Source: Candidatus Aminicenantota bacterium (GTDB lineage: Bacteria; Acidobacteriota; Aminicenantia; Aminicenantales; UBA8522). Taken from it: 64,000 nucleotides of DNA. This document shows, in pieces, positions 44,513 through 55,662 of the stretch. The position numbers and the translations under genes were made by a program. Position 1 is the stretch's first letter, and every line of letters starts with the position of its first letter. Where the stretch lies: assembly GCA_017886205.1 (NCBI GenBank), contig JAFNEO010000009.1, positions 66,112 through 130,111 on the forward strand. Reading direction: 5' to 3'. The notes under the pieces were generated by a model, which was not told where the DNA came from, ran no database searches, and worked only from the letters and a program-made list of their open reading frames with translations.

Positions 44513-46075
44513 GTGAAACTCGCACTCATTATCGGCGTTTCAGCCCTGGTCTTATGGGCGGTCGCCGTCGTCTATTACTTTCTCCGGAAGCGGCAGATCA
44601 CGCAGGACCTGTTCCGGGCTCAGGAAGAAGCTAAGGCCGTCCTAGAAAAGGCCACGGCGGAAGCGAACCAGCTCACCCAGAAGGCGTCGGCCGAGGTCAA
44701 GGAGAGGTCCCGGAACTTCGAAGAGGAGTTTGACCGGCAGACCAGGGACCGGCGGAAGAAGATCAACGAGATGGAACGGCGGCTGGTCAACAAGGAGGAG
44801 AACCTCGACCGGAGGTTCCAGGCCATGGAGAGAAGAGAAGGGGAATTCTCTGGCCGGGAGCGCCGGGTCTTCCAGCGGGAGAAGGACCTCAACGTCCAGG
44901 AAGAGAAAGTAACTGGACTGGTTAAGAAGCAGATGGAGGAGCTCGAACGGATCTCCGGGTTCACCCAGGAAGAGGCCAAGGGCCAGGTCATCAAGAAGAT
45001 CGAGGACGAGGCCCGGCTCGAGGCCGTCCAGGTGGTCCGCCGGATCGAGGAAGAGACCCGGGAGAAGAGCCAGGGCCTGGCCAAGGAGATCATCACCCAG
45101 GCTATCCAGAGGTCGGCGGCCGAGCATGTCGTCGAGACGACCGTATCGGTCGTGGACCTTCCCTCGGAAGACATGAAAGGCCGGATCATCGGCCGGGAAG
45201 GCCGGAACATCCGGGCCCTGGAGCTGGCCACCGGTGTCGACATCATCGTTGACGACACCCCCGAGGCCGTGATCCTCTCGAGCTTCGACCCCATTCGCCG
45301 CGAGCTCGCCCGGCTGGCCATCGAGAAGCTCGTCATCGACGGCCGGATCCACCCGGCCCGGATCGAGGAGATCGTCGAGAACATCAAGGTGGAGCTCGAG
45401 AACAAGATCAAGCAGGAAGGCGAAACGGTCATGCTCGAGCTTCGCGTTCAGAACATCCATCCCGAGCTGGTCAAGCTCCTGGGCAAGCTGAAATACCGCA
45501 CGAGCTACGGCCAGAATGTGCTCCAGCACTCCAAGGAAGTCGCCATGCTGTGCGCGCTGATGGCGAGAGAGCTGGGCCTGGATACCCAGGTGGCGCTGCG
45601 GGCGGGGCTGCTCCATGATATCGGCAAGGCCGTGGACAGAGACGTGGAAGGGACCCACACCGAGCTGAGCGTCGAGCTGGTTAAGAAGTACGGCGAATCG
45701 GACAAAGTGGCCCAGGCCATCGCCTCCCATCACCGGGATGTCGATTTCCCGTCGGTCGAGGCCGTCCTCGTCCAGGCGGCAGACACCCTATCGGCGGCGA
45801 GGCCGGGGGCACGGCGGGAACTTCTTGAGACCTACATCAAGCGGCTGGAGAAGCTCGAGGAGATCGCCCATACCTTCGACGGCGTATCCAAGGCTTTCGC
45901 GCTCCAAGCTGGCCGGGAAATCCGTATCATCGTCGAGAGCCAGAAGATCTCCGACGACCGCGCGGCCCTGGTGGCCAAGGACATCGCCCAGAAGATCAAG
46001 AACGAGCTCGATTATCCGGGTCAGATTAAGGTCACTGTCATCCGCGAGATGAGGGCCGTGGAATATGCCAGATAA
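44513..46075 (+). CDS. rny: Ribonuclease Y
   Basis: A membrane-anchored endoribonuclease that starts mRNA decay, 520 residues. It has an N-terminal membrane helix ([20 protein letters not shown]), a long coiled coil (about 25-200), a KH domain ([20 protein letters not shown]) and an HD domain with the metal motif [11 protein letters not shown] start. It overlaps ymdB by 11 bases, the conserved rny-ymdB order. Confidence 0.96.
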   Translation: MKLALIIGVSALVLWAVAVVYYFLRKRQITQDLFRAQEEAKAVLEKATAEANQLTQKASAEVKERSRNFEEEFDRQTRDRRKKINEMERRLVNKEENLDRRFQAMERREGEFSGRERRVFQREKDLNVQEEKVTGLVKKQMEELERISGFTQEEAKGQVIKKIEDEARLEAVQVVRRIEEETREKSQGLAKEIITQAIQRSAAEHVVETTVSVVDLPSEDMKGRIIGREGRNIRALELATGVDIIVDDTPEAVILSSFDPIRRELARLAIEKLVIDGRIHPARIEEIVENIKVELENKIKQEGETVMLELRVQNIHPELVKLLGKLKYRTSYGQNVLQHSKEVAMLCALMARELGLDTQVALRAGLLHDIGKAVDRDVEGTHTELSVELVKKYGESDKVAQAIASHHRDVDFPSVEAVLVQAADTLSAARPGARRELLETYIKRLEKLEEIAHTFDGVSKAFALQAGREIRIIVESQKISDDRAALVAKDIAQKIKNELDYPGQIKVTVIREMRAVEYAR

Positions 46076-46857
46076 GCTGGGTTTCCTCTTCATCGGCGAT
46101 ATCATCGGCCATCCTGGCCGCCGGGCGCTCCGCAGATGCCTGCCCCGGCTCAGAGAAAAGTATTCTCCGGATTTTATCGTGGCCAATGCCGAGAACGCGG
46201 CCGGCGGAGTGGGGATTACCGAGGAGGTGGGGACAGAGCTCCTCGGGCTGGTCGATATCCTCACCTCGGGCAATCATGTCTGGGACAAGAAAGAAGCGCT
46301 TCCTTACCTCGACCGCGAGCCGCGCCTCCTCCGGCCGGCCAACTATCCTTCACCGAATCCCGGCAAGGGTTCCTATATCCTGGAGAGCACACGAGGCTGG
46401 AAGGCGGGAGTCCTGAACCTTCAGGGAAGGGTCTTCATGGAGCCGCTTGACTGCCCGTTCCGGGTAGCGGACGGAGAGGTGGCCAAGCTCCGTGCTGTGA
46501 CTCCCATCATCGTCGTCGATTTTCACGCGGAAGCCACCTCGGAGAAGCAGGCTCTGGGCTGGCACCTCGACGGCAAGGTCTCGGCGGTCATCGGGACGCA
46601 CACCCATGTCCCCACGGCCGACGAACGCATCCTGCCTCGCGGGACCGCCTACATAACGGACGTCGGCATGGTGGGAGGGTACCACTCCGTCATCGGAATC
46701 CGGCCGGAGCAGGCCGTGGCCCGCTTTCTCACGGCGCGGCCGCAGCGATTCGAGCCGGAGAAAGAAGGATTGGTCTTCTCCTCCGTCTATATCGAGGTGG
46801 ACACCGCGACCGGCCGGGCCCTCTCGGTCCGGCGGGAGACGATCATCGAGGAGAGCG

Positions 46858-46865
<8 letters not shown>
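46065..46865 (+). CDS. YmdB-type metallophosphoesterase
   Basis: The 266-residue protein matches the YmdB family (TIGR00282-type): [51 protein letters not shown] and [12 protein letters not shown] give the dimetal ligands. In Bacillus YmdB is a cyclic-nucleotide phosphodiesterase that works in a network with RNase Y. Its genetic linkage to rny here fits. Confidence 0.92.
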
Positions 46866-48185
<1,320 letters not shown>

Positions 48186-48189
<4 letters not shown>

Positions 48190-48491
48190 CCAGCCTGAGT
48201 TTCGAAAAGGCTCTGTCCGACCTGGAGGGCATCGTCCAGAAGCTGGAAAAGGGGGGGCTATCCCTGAACGAATCGCTGGCCCTTTTTGAGAAGGGGGTCA
48301 AGCTGGCCAAGTACCTCCGGGAAGAGCTGGGGAAGGCCGAGAAGAAGGTCGAGATCCTCCTCAAGGACGACAAAGGAGAAGTCCGGAAAGAGCCCTTCGA
48401 CCTCGACCGGGAAGTGGGCTTTTCCTCGGAGAAAGACAAAGAGGAAGACAAGGAGGATGAGGAGGACGAAGAGGAGGAGACACCCTTCTGA
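48186..48491 (+). CDS. xseB: Exodeoxyribonuclease VII small subunit with acidic tail
   Basis: The first 60 residues are the canonical XseB (SFEKALSDLEGIVQKLEKGG, LSLNESLALFEKGVKL). The total of 101 residues is longer than usual (about 80) because of a C-terminal Asp/Glu run (EEDKEDEEDEEEE). The tail function is unknown. Confidence 0.93.
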
Positions 48492-48495
48492 GGCC

Positions 48496-49365
48496 ATGCG
48501 AATCCAAGACAGCCTGGCGGCGAAAAAACGCTTGATCGAGAGGGCCCTCGAGCGCCTCCTTTCGCGGGACGATTCCCTCCTCTTCCCGGTAATGCGCTAC
48601 GCTGTCCTTCCGGGAGGCAAGCGGTTCCGGCCGCTTCTGCTGCTCTCCTCAGGGGCCTGTTTCAACGCCGCCCCGCGCCTCCTCCTTCCCTTCGCCTGCG
48701 CCATCGAGCTCATCCATAACTATTCTCTCGTCCACGACGATCTGCCGTCCATGGACAACGATGACTTCCGGCGCGGCAAGCCGACCTGCCACCGGGCCTT
48801 CGGAGAGGACCTGGCCATCCTCGCGGGGGACGCACTGCTGACCCTGGCCTTCGAGGTGATGGCCGGGGCCGCCTTTCCCGCGGACGCGCTGGTGCGTAAG
48901 CACGAGGCCATCCGGACGATCAGCCGGAGCGCAGGGGTTGACGGACTGATCGGCGGCCAGGTGCTGGACATCACCTTGAAGCCGAAGAGATTGACCCGGC
49001 CGAAAATCGATGAGCTCATCCGCAAAAAGACGGGTGCGCTGATCGCCGCCGCGGTCGAGGTGGGGGCCATCCTCGGCCGGGCCCGCCCCGCCGAGAGATG
49101 CGCCGTCTTGGACTACGGGAAGAATATCGGGCTGGCCTTTCAGGTCCGGGACGACATCCTGGATTCACGCCGGAAAAAGAAAACGGGCGTCCCGAACCGC
49201 CCCGGCTACGTCGTTTTCGCTGGAGAGGAAAAGGCCGGCAAAAGGCTGGAGGGACTGGTCCGCAAGGCCGTCGGCTCTCTGGGGGCATTCTCGCCCCGGG
49301 CCGAAGAACTCCGCTGGCTCGCTCTGTCTCTTCTCGAGCCGGAGCGGGAGGTCGCCCGTGCCTAA
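48496..49365 (+). CDS. ispA: Farnesyl/geranylgeranyl diphosphate synthase
   Basis: The 289-residue prenyltransferase condenses IPP with allylic diphosphates. The first Asp-rich motif is LVHDDLPSMDND and the second FQVRDDILD; GGKRFRPLLL is the IPP-binding start. The short-chain group (FPP/GGPP) is inferred from length and the operon with dxs. The segment after the second motif (SRRKKKTGVPNRPGY) departs from the usual GKxxGKD sequence. It overlaps dxs by eight bases. Confidence 0.92.
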   Translation: MRIQDSLAAKKRLIERALERLLSRDDSLLFPVMRYAVLPGGKRFRPLLLLSSGACFNAAPRLLLPFACAIELIHNYSLVHDDLPSMDNDDFRRGKPTCHRAFGEDLAILAGDALLTLAFEVMAGAAFPADALVRKHEAIRTISRSAGVDGLIGGQVLDITLKPKRLTRPKIDELIRKKTGALIAAAVEVGAILGRARPAERCAVLDYGKNIGLAFQVRDDILDSRRKKKTGVPNRPGYVVFAGEEKAGKRLEGLVRKAVGSLGAFSPRAEELRWLALSLLEPEREVARA

Positions 49366-51229
49366 GATCCTCGACGACATCCACAGCCCGCGTGACCTGA
49401 AGAAGCTCCCGCCGGAAAATTTGCCCCAGGTCGCGGACGAGATCCGGGCGCTGATCCTGGATGTCGTTTCCAAGAACGGCGGCCACCTGGCCTCCAACCT
49501 GGGGGCCGTGGAGTTAACGATCGCCCTCCACTACGTCTTTGATTCTCCCCGCGATACGATCATCTGGGACGTCGGCCACCAGTGCTACTCCCACAAGATC
49601 CTGACCGGACGCCGGGAGCGGTTCTGTACTCTACGGCAGCACCAGGGGATCCTGGGTTTCCCCGACCGGGAGGAGAGTGAGCACGATATCTATAACACGG
49701 GCCACGCTTCGACCGCCCTCTCGGCCGCCTTGGGCATCGCTGTAGCGAGGGACAGGCGCAAGGACGACCACAAGGTCATTGCCGTGGTCGGCGACGGCGG
49801 CCTGACCGGCGGCGTCGCTTGGGAGGCGCTCAACCAGATCGGCCAGCTGCGCGAGCCGATGGTCATTGTCCTCAATTTCAACGAGATGTCGATCTCGCCG
49901 AACGTGGGCGCCCTGTCCAAGTACCTCAGTTACCTAGTCTCCGGCCAGCACTATCTCCGGATCAAGGACCACGCCAAGTCCATCCTCAAGTCCATTCCGG
50001 CCGTCGGCCAGCCCATAATCAAGGTCGGCCGGGCGATGGAGGACGCCATCAAGAAGGTTTTCTTCCCCGGCCTGGTATTCGAGGAGCTGGGCATTCGGTA
50101 TGTCGGGCCGGTCCAAGGCCACAGCCTGACCTCCCTGATCGAGGTCTTTGAGGACGCCAAAACCTATGACGGCCCCGTCCTGATCCACTGCGTGACGCAG
50201 AAGGGGCGCGGCTATGCCCCGGCCCGGAGCAACCCGGAGAGGTTCCACGGCACGGCACCCTTCAACCGGGCGACGGGCGAGCCGCTCAGCAATGCCACCG
50301 CGCCCACATACTCGCAGGTGTTTGGCCAGACCATGCTCAAGCTGGCTCGCCGGGACGAGAGGATCATCGCCATCACGGCCGCCATGCCGGAAGGCACGGG
50401 ACTGAGCCACTTCGCCAGGGAGTTGCCCGGCCGATTCTACGATGTCGGCATCGCCGAGCAGCACGCCGTGAATTTCGCGGCCGGCTTGGCCCTGCGCGGC
50501 CTCAAGCCGGTCGTGGCCATCTATTCCACCTTCCTGCAGCGGGCCTATGACCAGCTCTACCACGATGTCTCGCTCCAGGATCTGCCCATCGTCTTCGCCC
50601 TGGACCGCGCCGGGGTCGTCTCGGATGATGGGCCCACCCACCAAGGGGTTAACGATATCATCTACCTGCGTCATATGCCCCACATGATCGTCATGGCGCC
50701 CAAGGACGAGAATGAGCTGCAGCGGATGCTGAAATCGGCGCTCACTTATGGTCATCCGACGGCCATTCGCTTCCCCAAAGGCAAAGGGCGCGGGGCGGCG
50801 CTCGAGGACGATCCCCAGGAAATCGCGCCGGGACAGAGCGAGTTGCTCAAGGAAGGGAAGAGCCTGCTGCTGGCCTACGGCAGCATGGTCTATCCGGCCC
50901 TCGAGGCCGCAGCCGAACTGGAGAAAGAGGGCCTCTCCCTGGCCGTCATCAACGCCCGGTTCACCAAGCCCCTGGACGAGGAGGCCATCCTTTCATACGC
51001 TCAAAAGGGGAATGCGGTGATCACGGTCGAGGAAGGCGTGGTCAGCGGAGGGTTCGGGAGCGCGGTCCGGGAGTTCCTTGACCGGGAGCGCCGGTTCGAC
51101 CTCCGGTTCCTTGCCATCGGCCTGCCGCCGGAGGTTTACCCTCTAGGGAAGGCCGAGCAGATCCGGAAGACCTACGGGCTGGACGCCGCCGGCCTGGCCG
51201 GCCGGATCCGGCGTTTTTTGGGTGAATAA
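49358..51229 (+). CDS. dxs: 1-deoxy-D-xylulose-5-phosphate synthase
   Basis: First enzyme of the non-mevalonate isoprenoid pathway, 623 residues. TPP-binding motifs GDGGLTGGVAWEALN and LNFNEMSIS; catalytic His in GHQCYSHKILTGR; the middle domain has GIAEQHAVNFAAGLAL, and the C-terminal transketolase domain follows. GTG start with GGGAGG upstream. Grouping with ispA, xseAB, tlyA and nadK is widely conserved. Confidence 0.96.
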   Translation: MPKILDDIHSPRDLKKLPPENLPQVADEIRALILDVVSKNGGHLASNLGAVELTIALHYVFDSPRDTIIWDVGHQCYSHKILTGRRERFCTLRQHQGILGFPDREESEHDIYNTGHASTALSAALGIAVARDRRKDDHKVIAVVGDGGLTGGVAWEALNQIGQLREPMVIVLNFNEMSISPNVGALSKYLSYLVSGQHYLRIKDHAKSILKSIPAVGQPIIKVGRAMEDAIKKVFFPGLVFEELGIRYVGPVQGHSLTSLIEVFEDAKTYDGPVLIHCVTQKGRGYAPARSNPERFHGTAPFNRATGEPLSNATAPTYSQVFGQTMLKLARRDERIIAITAAMPEGTGLSHFARELPGRFYDVGIAEQHAVNFAAGLALRGLKPVVAIYSTFLQRAYDQLYHDVSLQDLPIVFALDRAGVVSDDGPTHQGVNDIIYLRHMPHMIVMAPKDENELQRMLKSALTYGHPTAIRFPKGKGRGAALEDDPQEIAPGQSELLKEGKSLLLAYGSMVYPALEAAAELEKEGLSLAVINARFTKPLDEEAILSYAQKGNAVITVEEGVVSGGFGSAVREFLDRERRFDLRFLAIGLPPEVYPLGKAEQIRKTYGLDAAGLAGRIRRFLGE

Positions 51230-51242
51230 TCTCTACTTTTCC

Positions 51243-51248
51243 CATAAT
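51243..51248 (+). promoter_or_regulatory. Possible -10 element directly before tlyA
   Basis: CATAAT lies six bases before the ATG at 51255, in the same geometry as guaA. The upstream TTGGGT (51218-51223) is a weak -35 at 19 bases. No Shine-Dalgarno sequence exists, so a leaderless start is possible. Confidence 0.35.
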
Positions 51249-51254
51249 AATAGT

Positions 51255-52049
51255 ATGGTTAAAAAGGAGAGGGCCGATCAGGTTGTCCTGAGCCGAGGCC
51301 TGGCCGAGAGCCGCAAGAAGGCCCAGGCGCTCATCATGGCCGGGCTCGTCACCGCCGGCGTCCGGAAGGTGGAGAAACCAGGAGAACTCCTCGACACCGA
51401 GGTTCCGCTCGCCGTCGAGAAGGGAATCCCCTATGCAAGCCGCGGCGGGCTGAAGCTCGCCGAGGCGCTGGAGGCGTTCGCCGTCCGGGTTGAGGGGAAG
51501 GTTGCGGCCGACCTTGGCGCATCGACCGGCGGGTTCACGGACTGCCTCCTTCAGAGAGGGGCCAGGGTGGTCTATGCCGTCGACGTCTCCACCAGCCAGC
51601 TCGACTGGTGGCTGCGGCGCGACCCGCGCGTGGTTCCTCTGAAGAAGAACGCCCGTTATCTGACCGCCGAGGACTTCCCGGAACGGCCGGACATCGTGAC
51701 CATGGATCTGTCTTTCATCTCCGTGCTCAAGGTGCTTCCGGCAGTCCGCCAATTCCTGGCTGACGGTGACGTACTCGGCTTGCTCAAACCCCAGTTCGAG
51801 GTGGCGAAGGGAAAGGTGGGAAAACGGGGTGTCGTCCGGAACCCGGTGCAACATGAATTGGTTCTGGACCAGCTGCTGCAAGGAGCGCGGGAACTGGGCT
51901 TCGGCGTCCGTGGTCTTCACGGATGCAAGGTCCGCGGACAGAGGGGGAACAGAGAGTTCTTCGTTCACTGGACGTTGACGGGACCGTCCCTGTCTCCGGA
52001 GAAAGTCCGAGAATTGGTTAGGGAGGTGGTCTATGGGGAGAAAAATTGA
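51255..52049 (+). CDS. tlyA: TlyA-family 2'-O-rRNA methyltransferase
   Basis: The 264-residue protein has an S4 RNA-binding domain (ADQVVLSRGLAESRKKAQAL, then ASRGGLKLAEAL) and a FtsJ-like SAM domain: VAADLGASTGGFTDCLLQ, VDVSTSQLDW, VTMDLSFISV and LLKPQFEV. Family members methylate 16S and 23S rRNA in mycobacteria; haemolysin claims for the family are secondary. ATG 51255 is preferred to a GTG at 51222, which lacks a Shine-Dalgarno sequence and adds a non-homologous leader. It overlaps nadK by 17 bases. Confidence 0.93.
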   Translation: MVKKERADQVVLSRGLAESRKKAQALIMAGLVTAGVRKVEKPGELLDTEVPLAVEKGIPYASRGGLKLAEALEAFAVRVEGKVAADLGASTGGFTDCLLQRGARVVYAVDVSTSQLDWWLRRDPRVVPLKKNARYLTAEDFPERPDIVTMDLSFISVLKVLPAVRQFLADGDVLGLLKPQFEVAKGKVGKRGVVRNPVQHELVLDQLLQGARELGFGVRGLHGCKVRGQRGNREFFVHWTLTGPSLSPEKVRELVREVVYGEKN

Positions 52050-52890
52050 AACCGCCGGCGTCGTTATCAAACCTCACGCGCCCAATATCGAAGAGATCCT
52101 GCGCGACCTGATGCGGGGCCTGGAGGAGAGAAAGATCGCCTGCCTTCTAGAGGACGTGGCCGCGCGCAAGCTGCTCCTGAAGGACGGGGTGCCGCGCGAG
52201 GAGCTACCGGCCCGGGTGGACCTGATGATCGTCCTCGGGGGGGACGGCACCCTTCTCAGTGTCGCCCACTTGGCCGCCCAGAGGGACGTCCCGGTGCTGG
52301 GCGTCAACCTGGGGCGTCTCGGTTTCCTGACCGAAGTGCCGACCAACGAGATCTATGTCACGCTCGATTCCTTTCTCGCCGGCCATGAGGAGACCATCAG
52401 TCACCGTCTGCTCCTCGAGGCCGGATGCCGCGGCAAGAGCTACTATTGCCTGAATGACGTCGTCATCAACAAAGGGGCCGTGGCCCGGATGATCCAGATC
52501 GGGATCTGGATCGACGACAGGGAGATCGCCGCCCTGAAGGGCGACGGGCTGATCGTCTCGACCCCGACCGGATCGACCGCCTACTCTCTTTCCGCGGGCG
52601 GGCCCATCGTCCAGCCCTTTGTCCCCGCTCTTGTGCTGTCGCCCATCTGCCCTCACACCCTTTCCTTCCGGCCGATGGTCGTCGCCTCCAGTTCAAGGAT
52701 CAGGCTCCAGCTCCTGACGGCCGGCGAGGAGGTCTACCTCACACTGGACGGTCAGAGGGGCATCACCTTGGGGAAGAACGACGTTATCGAGATCAAAAAG
52801 GCCGCGTTCGCGCTCAAGCTCCTCTCCTCGCCGAAGAGAAACTACTTTGACCTGCTCAAAGAGAAGCTCGGCTGGGCCACCTTCCCCTAG
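52033..52890 (+). CDS. nadK: NAD kinase
   Basis: NadK makes NADP from NAD and ATP. The 285-residue protein has the diagnostic LGGDGTLL, NLGRLGFLTE, LNDVVINKG, TPTGSTAYSLSAGGP and a C-terminal beta domain. The usual length is 280-300. It is the last gene before the next promoter. Confidence 0.96.
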   Translation: MGRKIETAGVVIKPHAPNIEEILRDLMRGLEERKIACLLEDVAARKLLLKDGVPREELPARVDLMIVLGGDGTLLSVAHLAAQRDVPVLGVNLGRLGFLTEVPTNEIYVTLDSFLAGHEETISHRLLLEAGCRGKSYYCLNDVVINKGAVARMIQIGIWIDDREIAALKGDGLIVSTPTGSTAYSLSAGGPIVQPFVPALVLSPICPHTLSFRPMVVASSSRIRLQLLTAGEEVYLTLDGQRGITLGKNDVIEIKKAAFALKLLSSPKRNYFDLLKEKLGWATFP

Positions 52891-52895
52891 TTCGT

Positions 52896-52927
52896 TTGAC
52901 AATTCACCGCCCCGCCATTAAGATAAT
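52896..52927 (+). promoter_or_regulatory. Predicted promoter of glgA
   Basis: TTGACA (52896-52901), then TAAGAT (52919-52924, spacing 17) or GATAAT (52922-52927, spacing 20). The ATG is at 52936 and no Shine-Dalgarno sequence is seen, so the leader would be a few bases at most. Confidence 0.55.
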
Positions 52928-52935
52928 TTCCTCCG

Positions 52936-54408
52936 ATGAGAAACGAGCTTCGCGTTGCCCTGGTCACGCCGGAAGCCGCTCCCCTCGCCAAGTCCGGTGA
53001 GCTGGCGGAATTCTGCGCGGCTCTTCCCCGTTATCTGACCTCCCTCGGGCTGAAAATTTCGCTGATCATGCCCAGGTACAGCACCCCCCAGATCGCCTCG
53101 CTGGATGCAGCCGTCGTTTTTCCCGAGATCTCCATCCCGCTGAACGGTGAGCGGGCCAAGGCCTCCGTCCTCCGGGCGGAACAGAGGGGCTATAACGTCT
53201 ACTTCATCGACAGCCCCAAGTACTTTTTACGAGAGAACATCTACGGCCCTTCCACCGGGAACTACCTGGATAACGACGAGCGCTTCGTCTTCTTCAGCCG
53301 GGCCGTCCTGGAGTTCCTGCGGCAGTCCGGCCTGTCCCTCGACGTGATCCATTGCCACAACTGGCCGACCGCCCTTATCCCCGTGTTTCTGCAGTCCCAT
53401 TACCGGGAGGACCCCGGCCTTAAGTCCGTGGCCACCGTCCTGACGCTTCATAACACCGCTTATCAGGGCGAGTTCCCGGCCGAGAGCCTGGCCCTGACAG
53501 AATTGAACTGGGACTTCTTCAGCCCGCGGCACCTTTCCCTGAACGGCAAATTCAATTTCCTTCAGGCCGGCGCCCTTTATGCCGACCTGGTCAACACCGT
53601 GAGTTCGACCTACGAGAAGGAGCTTCTGTCCAAGAAAAACAGGACCGGGCTGAGTGGAGTCCTGAGAAAGCGAAGGAAGGCCTTCATGAGCGTGCGCAAC
53701 GGCATCGACCGGAATGCCTGGGACCCGGAGAAGGACCCCTACATCGCCGCCAACTTCGGCCCGGGCCGGACCGATGGCAAGGCGAAATGCAAGCAGGACT
53801 TGATCTCCGTAATCGGGCTCGCCACGTCTGCGGAGATGCCTCTCGTCGCTTTCGTCTCCCATCTGTCCCGCCATAAAGGCGCCGCTATCCTGGCCCAGTC
53901 CCTGGAGGCGATCGTCAATCTTGGGGCCGGAGTCGTGATCTGCGGCCAGGGAGAGGAGCGGTATCAGAAGGAGTTTCAGGCCGCCGCCCGTCGTTTTCCA
54001 GGACGGGTCGTCCTCCGCTTCGAGTCGAACCCGGTGCTGATGCACAAGATCATGGCCGGCGCCGATATCCTGCTCATCCCCTCGCTTACCGAGCCCAGCG
54101 GGCTCAATCAGTTTGCGGCTTTCCGGTACGGGGCGGTCCCGGTCGTCCGGGCCACCGGCGGTTTAAAGGAAGCGGTCCGCGCCTACAACCCCAGAACGGG
54201 GTCCGGCAACGGCTTTGTTTTCCGCGATTATTCGACCGAGGCCCTGTCCCGTGCTGTTAGGCAGGCCGCCGACTGCTACACCGGGAATCCGGTCCACTGG
54301 CGGAAGCTGATGGAGGAGGGAATGCGCCAGAAATTCTCCTGGGAAGACACGGCCCGCGGATATGCGGAGCTCTATCAAAGGGCACTGGAATTCAAGAGAG
54401 GAGGCTGA
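52936..54408 (+). CDS. glgA: Glycogen/starch synthase-like glucosyltransferase (GT5)
   Basis: The 490-residue GT5 protein has an N-terminal domain with APLAKSGELAEF at about residues 15-26, HCHNWPTALIP, TLHNTAYQGEF and YADLVNTVSSTY. The C-terminal GT-B half has SVRNGID, SHLSRHKGA, EPSGLNQFAAFRYGAVPVVR and ATGGL. The usual nucleotide loop KxGGL reads KSGEL here (Glu22 for the second Gly), so donor binding may be altered. It should elongate alpha-1,4-glucans from ADP- or UDP-glucose. It is followed at once by trxA. Confidence 0.85.
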   Translation: MRNELRVALVTPEAAPLAKSGELAEFCAALPRYLTSLGLKISLIMPRYSTPQIASLDAAVVFPEISIPLNGERAKASVLRAEQRGYNVYFIDSPKYFLRENIYGPSTGNYLDNDERFVFFSRAVLEFLRQSGLSLDVIHCHNWPTALIPVFLQSHYREDPGLKSVATVLTLHNTAYQGEFPAESLALTELNWDFFSPRHLSLNGKFNFLQAGALYADLVNTVSSTYEKELLSKKNRTGLSGVLRKRRKAFMSVRNGIDRNAWDPEKDPYIAANFGPGRTDGKAKCKQDLISVIGLATSAEMPLVAFVSHLSRHKGAAILAQSLEAIVNLGAGVVICGQGEERYQKEFQAAARRFPGRVVLRFESNPVLMHKIMAGADILLIPSLTEPSGLNQFAAFRYGAVPVVRATGGLKEAVRAYNPRTGSGNGFVFRDYSTEALSRAVRQAADCYTGNPVHWRKLMEEGMRQKFSWEDTARGYAELYQRALEFKRGG

Positions 54409-54415
54409 ATTGCCC

Positions 54416-54736
54416 ATGGATATTCCGAGCGTTACGGACGCCAATTTCGACGAGGAAGTGCTGAAGTCTCCGCTTCCTGTGTTGATCGATTTCTGGGCCG
54501 CCTGGTGCGTTCCCTGCCGGATGATCGCACCCACTGTTGAGCAAATCGCCGAGAGCCATAAAGAGAAGCTCAAGGTGGCCAAGATGAACGTCGACGAGAA
54601 CATGAAAACCCCCGGCAAGTACGGCATCCGCGGTATCCCGACGCTCCTCCTCTTCAAAGGGGGCGAGCTCAAAGAGACGATGGTGGGCGTGCAGTCGAAA
54701 GACAAGATCATCGAGATCGTTTCCAAGCATCTATGA
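54416..54736 (+). CDS. trxA: Thioredoxin with CVPC active site
   Basis: A 106-residue protein with thioredoxin fold: [18 protein letters not shown]. The redox pair is Cys31/Cys34 with Val-Pro between, instead of the canonical Gly-Pro. The cis-proline [11 protein letters not shown] is present. ATG 54416 is chosen; TTG 54410 is better spaced from AGAGGAGG and would add two residues. The gene overlaps trxB by four bases, so the reductase is its likely partner. Confidence 0.93.
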   Translation: MDIPSVTDANFDEEVLKSPLPVLIDFWAAWCVPCRMIAPTVEQIAESHKEKLKVAKMNVDENMKTPGKYGIRGIPTLLLFKGGELKETMVGVQSKDKIIEIVSKHL

Positions 54737-55662
54737 GCGCCGGCGCCGCCTATGATGTCGTGATCATCGGGGCCGGGCCGGCCGGCCTGGCCGCCGCCGT
54801 CTACACCGGCCGGGGACGCCTCCGGACCGTCGTTTTAGAGAAGGCGATCCCGGGCGGGCAGATCCTGCTCACCGACTGGGTGGAGAACTACCCCGGCTTC
54901 CCTGATGGCATCGCGCCCTTTGATCTCATGGAAAATTTCCGGAAACAGGCCGAAAAATTCGGGGCGGTGATCGAGACCGACGAAGCCAAGGGCATCCGGC
55001 GCGAAGAAAATTTCTGGGTGGTCGCCGGCCAGAGCAAAGAGTACAAAGCGAGGGCGGTGATCATCGCCAGCGGCGCCGCCTACCGGAAGCTGGGGGTCCC
55101 CAACGAGACGCGGCTGACCGGGAAAGGGATCTCCTACTGCGCCACCTGCGACGGCCCCTTCTTCCGGGACGCCGTGGTGGCGGTCGTAGGCGGCGGGGAC
55201 AACGCTCTGACCGAGGCCGTTATGCTGACGAAGTTCTGCCGAAAGCTGTATGTTATCCACCGGCGCGACCAGTTCCGGGCCATCAAGATCCTCCAGGAGC
55301 GGGTGTTCGCCAACCCCAAGATCGAGGTCCTCTGGAATTGCGTCGTGGACGCGGCCGAGGGCGAAAACAATCTCGAGCGGGCTATCGTCCGGAACCTAAA
55401 AGAGGACAGGACTTTTCCGCTCCCCCTCGACGGGCTGTTTGTCTCCATCGGCATGGACCCGCACACCGAGTTTGTCAAGGGAGTGGTGGAGCTCAACGAG
55501 TGGGGCGAGATCAAGGTGGATTTCCGGATGGCGACATCGCAGCCCGGAATCTACGCCGCGGGGGATGTGGCCGACGCCTGCCCCAAGCAGGTGGCCACGG
55601 CGGTGGGGGCCGGAGTCAGCGCCGCGCTCTCGGTTAACGAATACCTAGAGTCGCTCGGCTAG
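54733..55662 (+). CDS. trxB: Thioredoxin reductase
   Basis: A 309-residue low-Mr flavoenzyme: FAD motif [16 protein letters not shown], redox-active CATCDG (Cys136/Cys139), NADPH motif [13 protein letters not shown] and the C-terminal FAD-binding [15 protein letters not shown]. Its stop codon and the stop of the convergent lpxD share the palindrome CTAG. Confidence 0.95.
   Translation: MSAGAAYDVVIIGAGPAGLAAAVYTGRGRLRTVVLEKAIPGGQILLTDWVENYPGFPDGIAPFDLMENFRKQAEKFGAVIETDEAKGIRREENFWVVAGQSKEYKARAVIIASGAAYRKLGVPNETRLTGKGISYCATCDGPFFRDAVVAVVGGGDNALTEAVMLTKFCRKLYVIHRRDQFRAIKILQERVFANPKIEVLWNCVVDAAEGENNLERAIVRNLKEDRTFPLPLDGLFVSIGMDPHTEFVKGVVELNEWGEIKVDFRMATSQPGIYAAGDVADACPKQVATAVGAGVSAALSVNEYLESLG

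Noticed and set aside
51222..51254. GTG start for tlyA at 51222
   Set aside because: No ribosome binding site and the extra residues do not match the S4-domain start.
55659..55662. Overlapping stop codons of trxB and lpxD as a regulatory signal
   Set aside because: They share the palindrome CTAG, which is a simple packing coincidence; no hairpin or other signal accompanies it.
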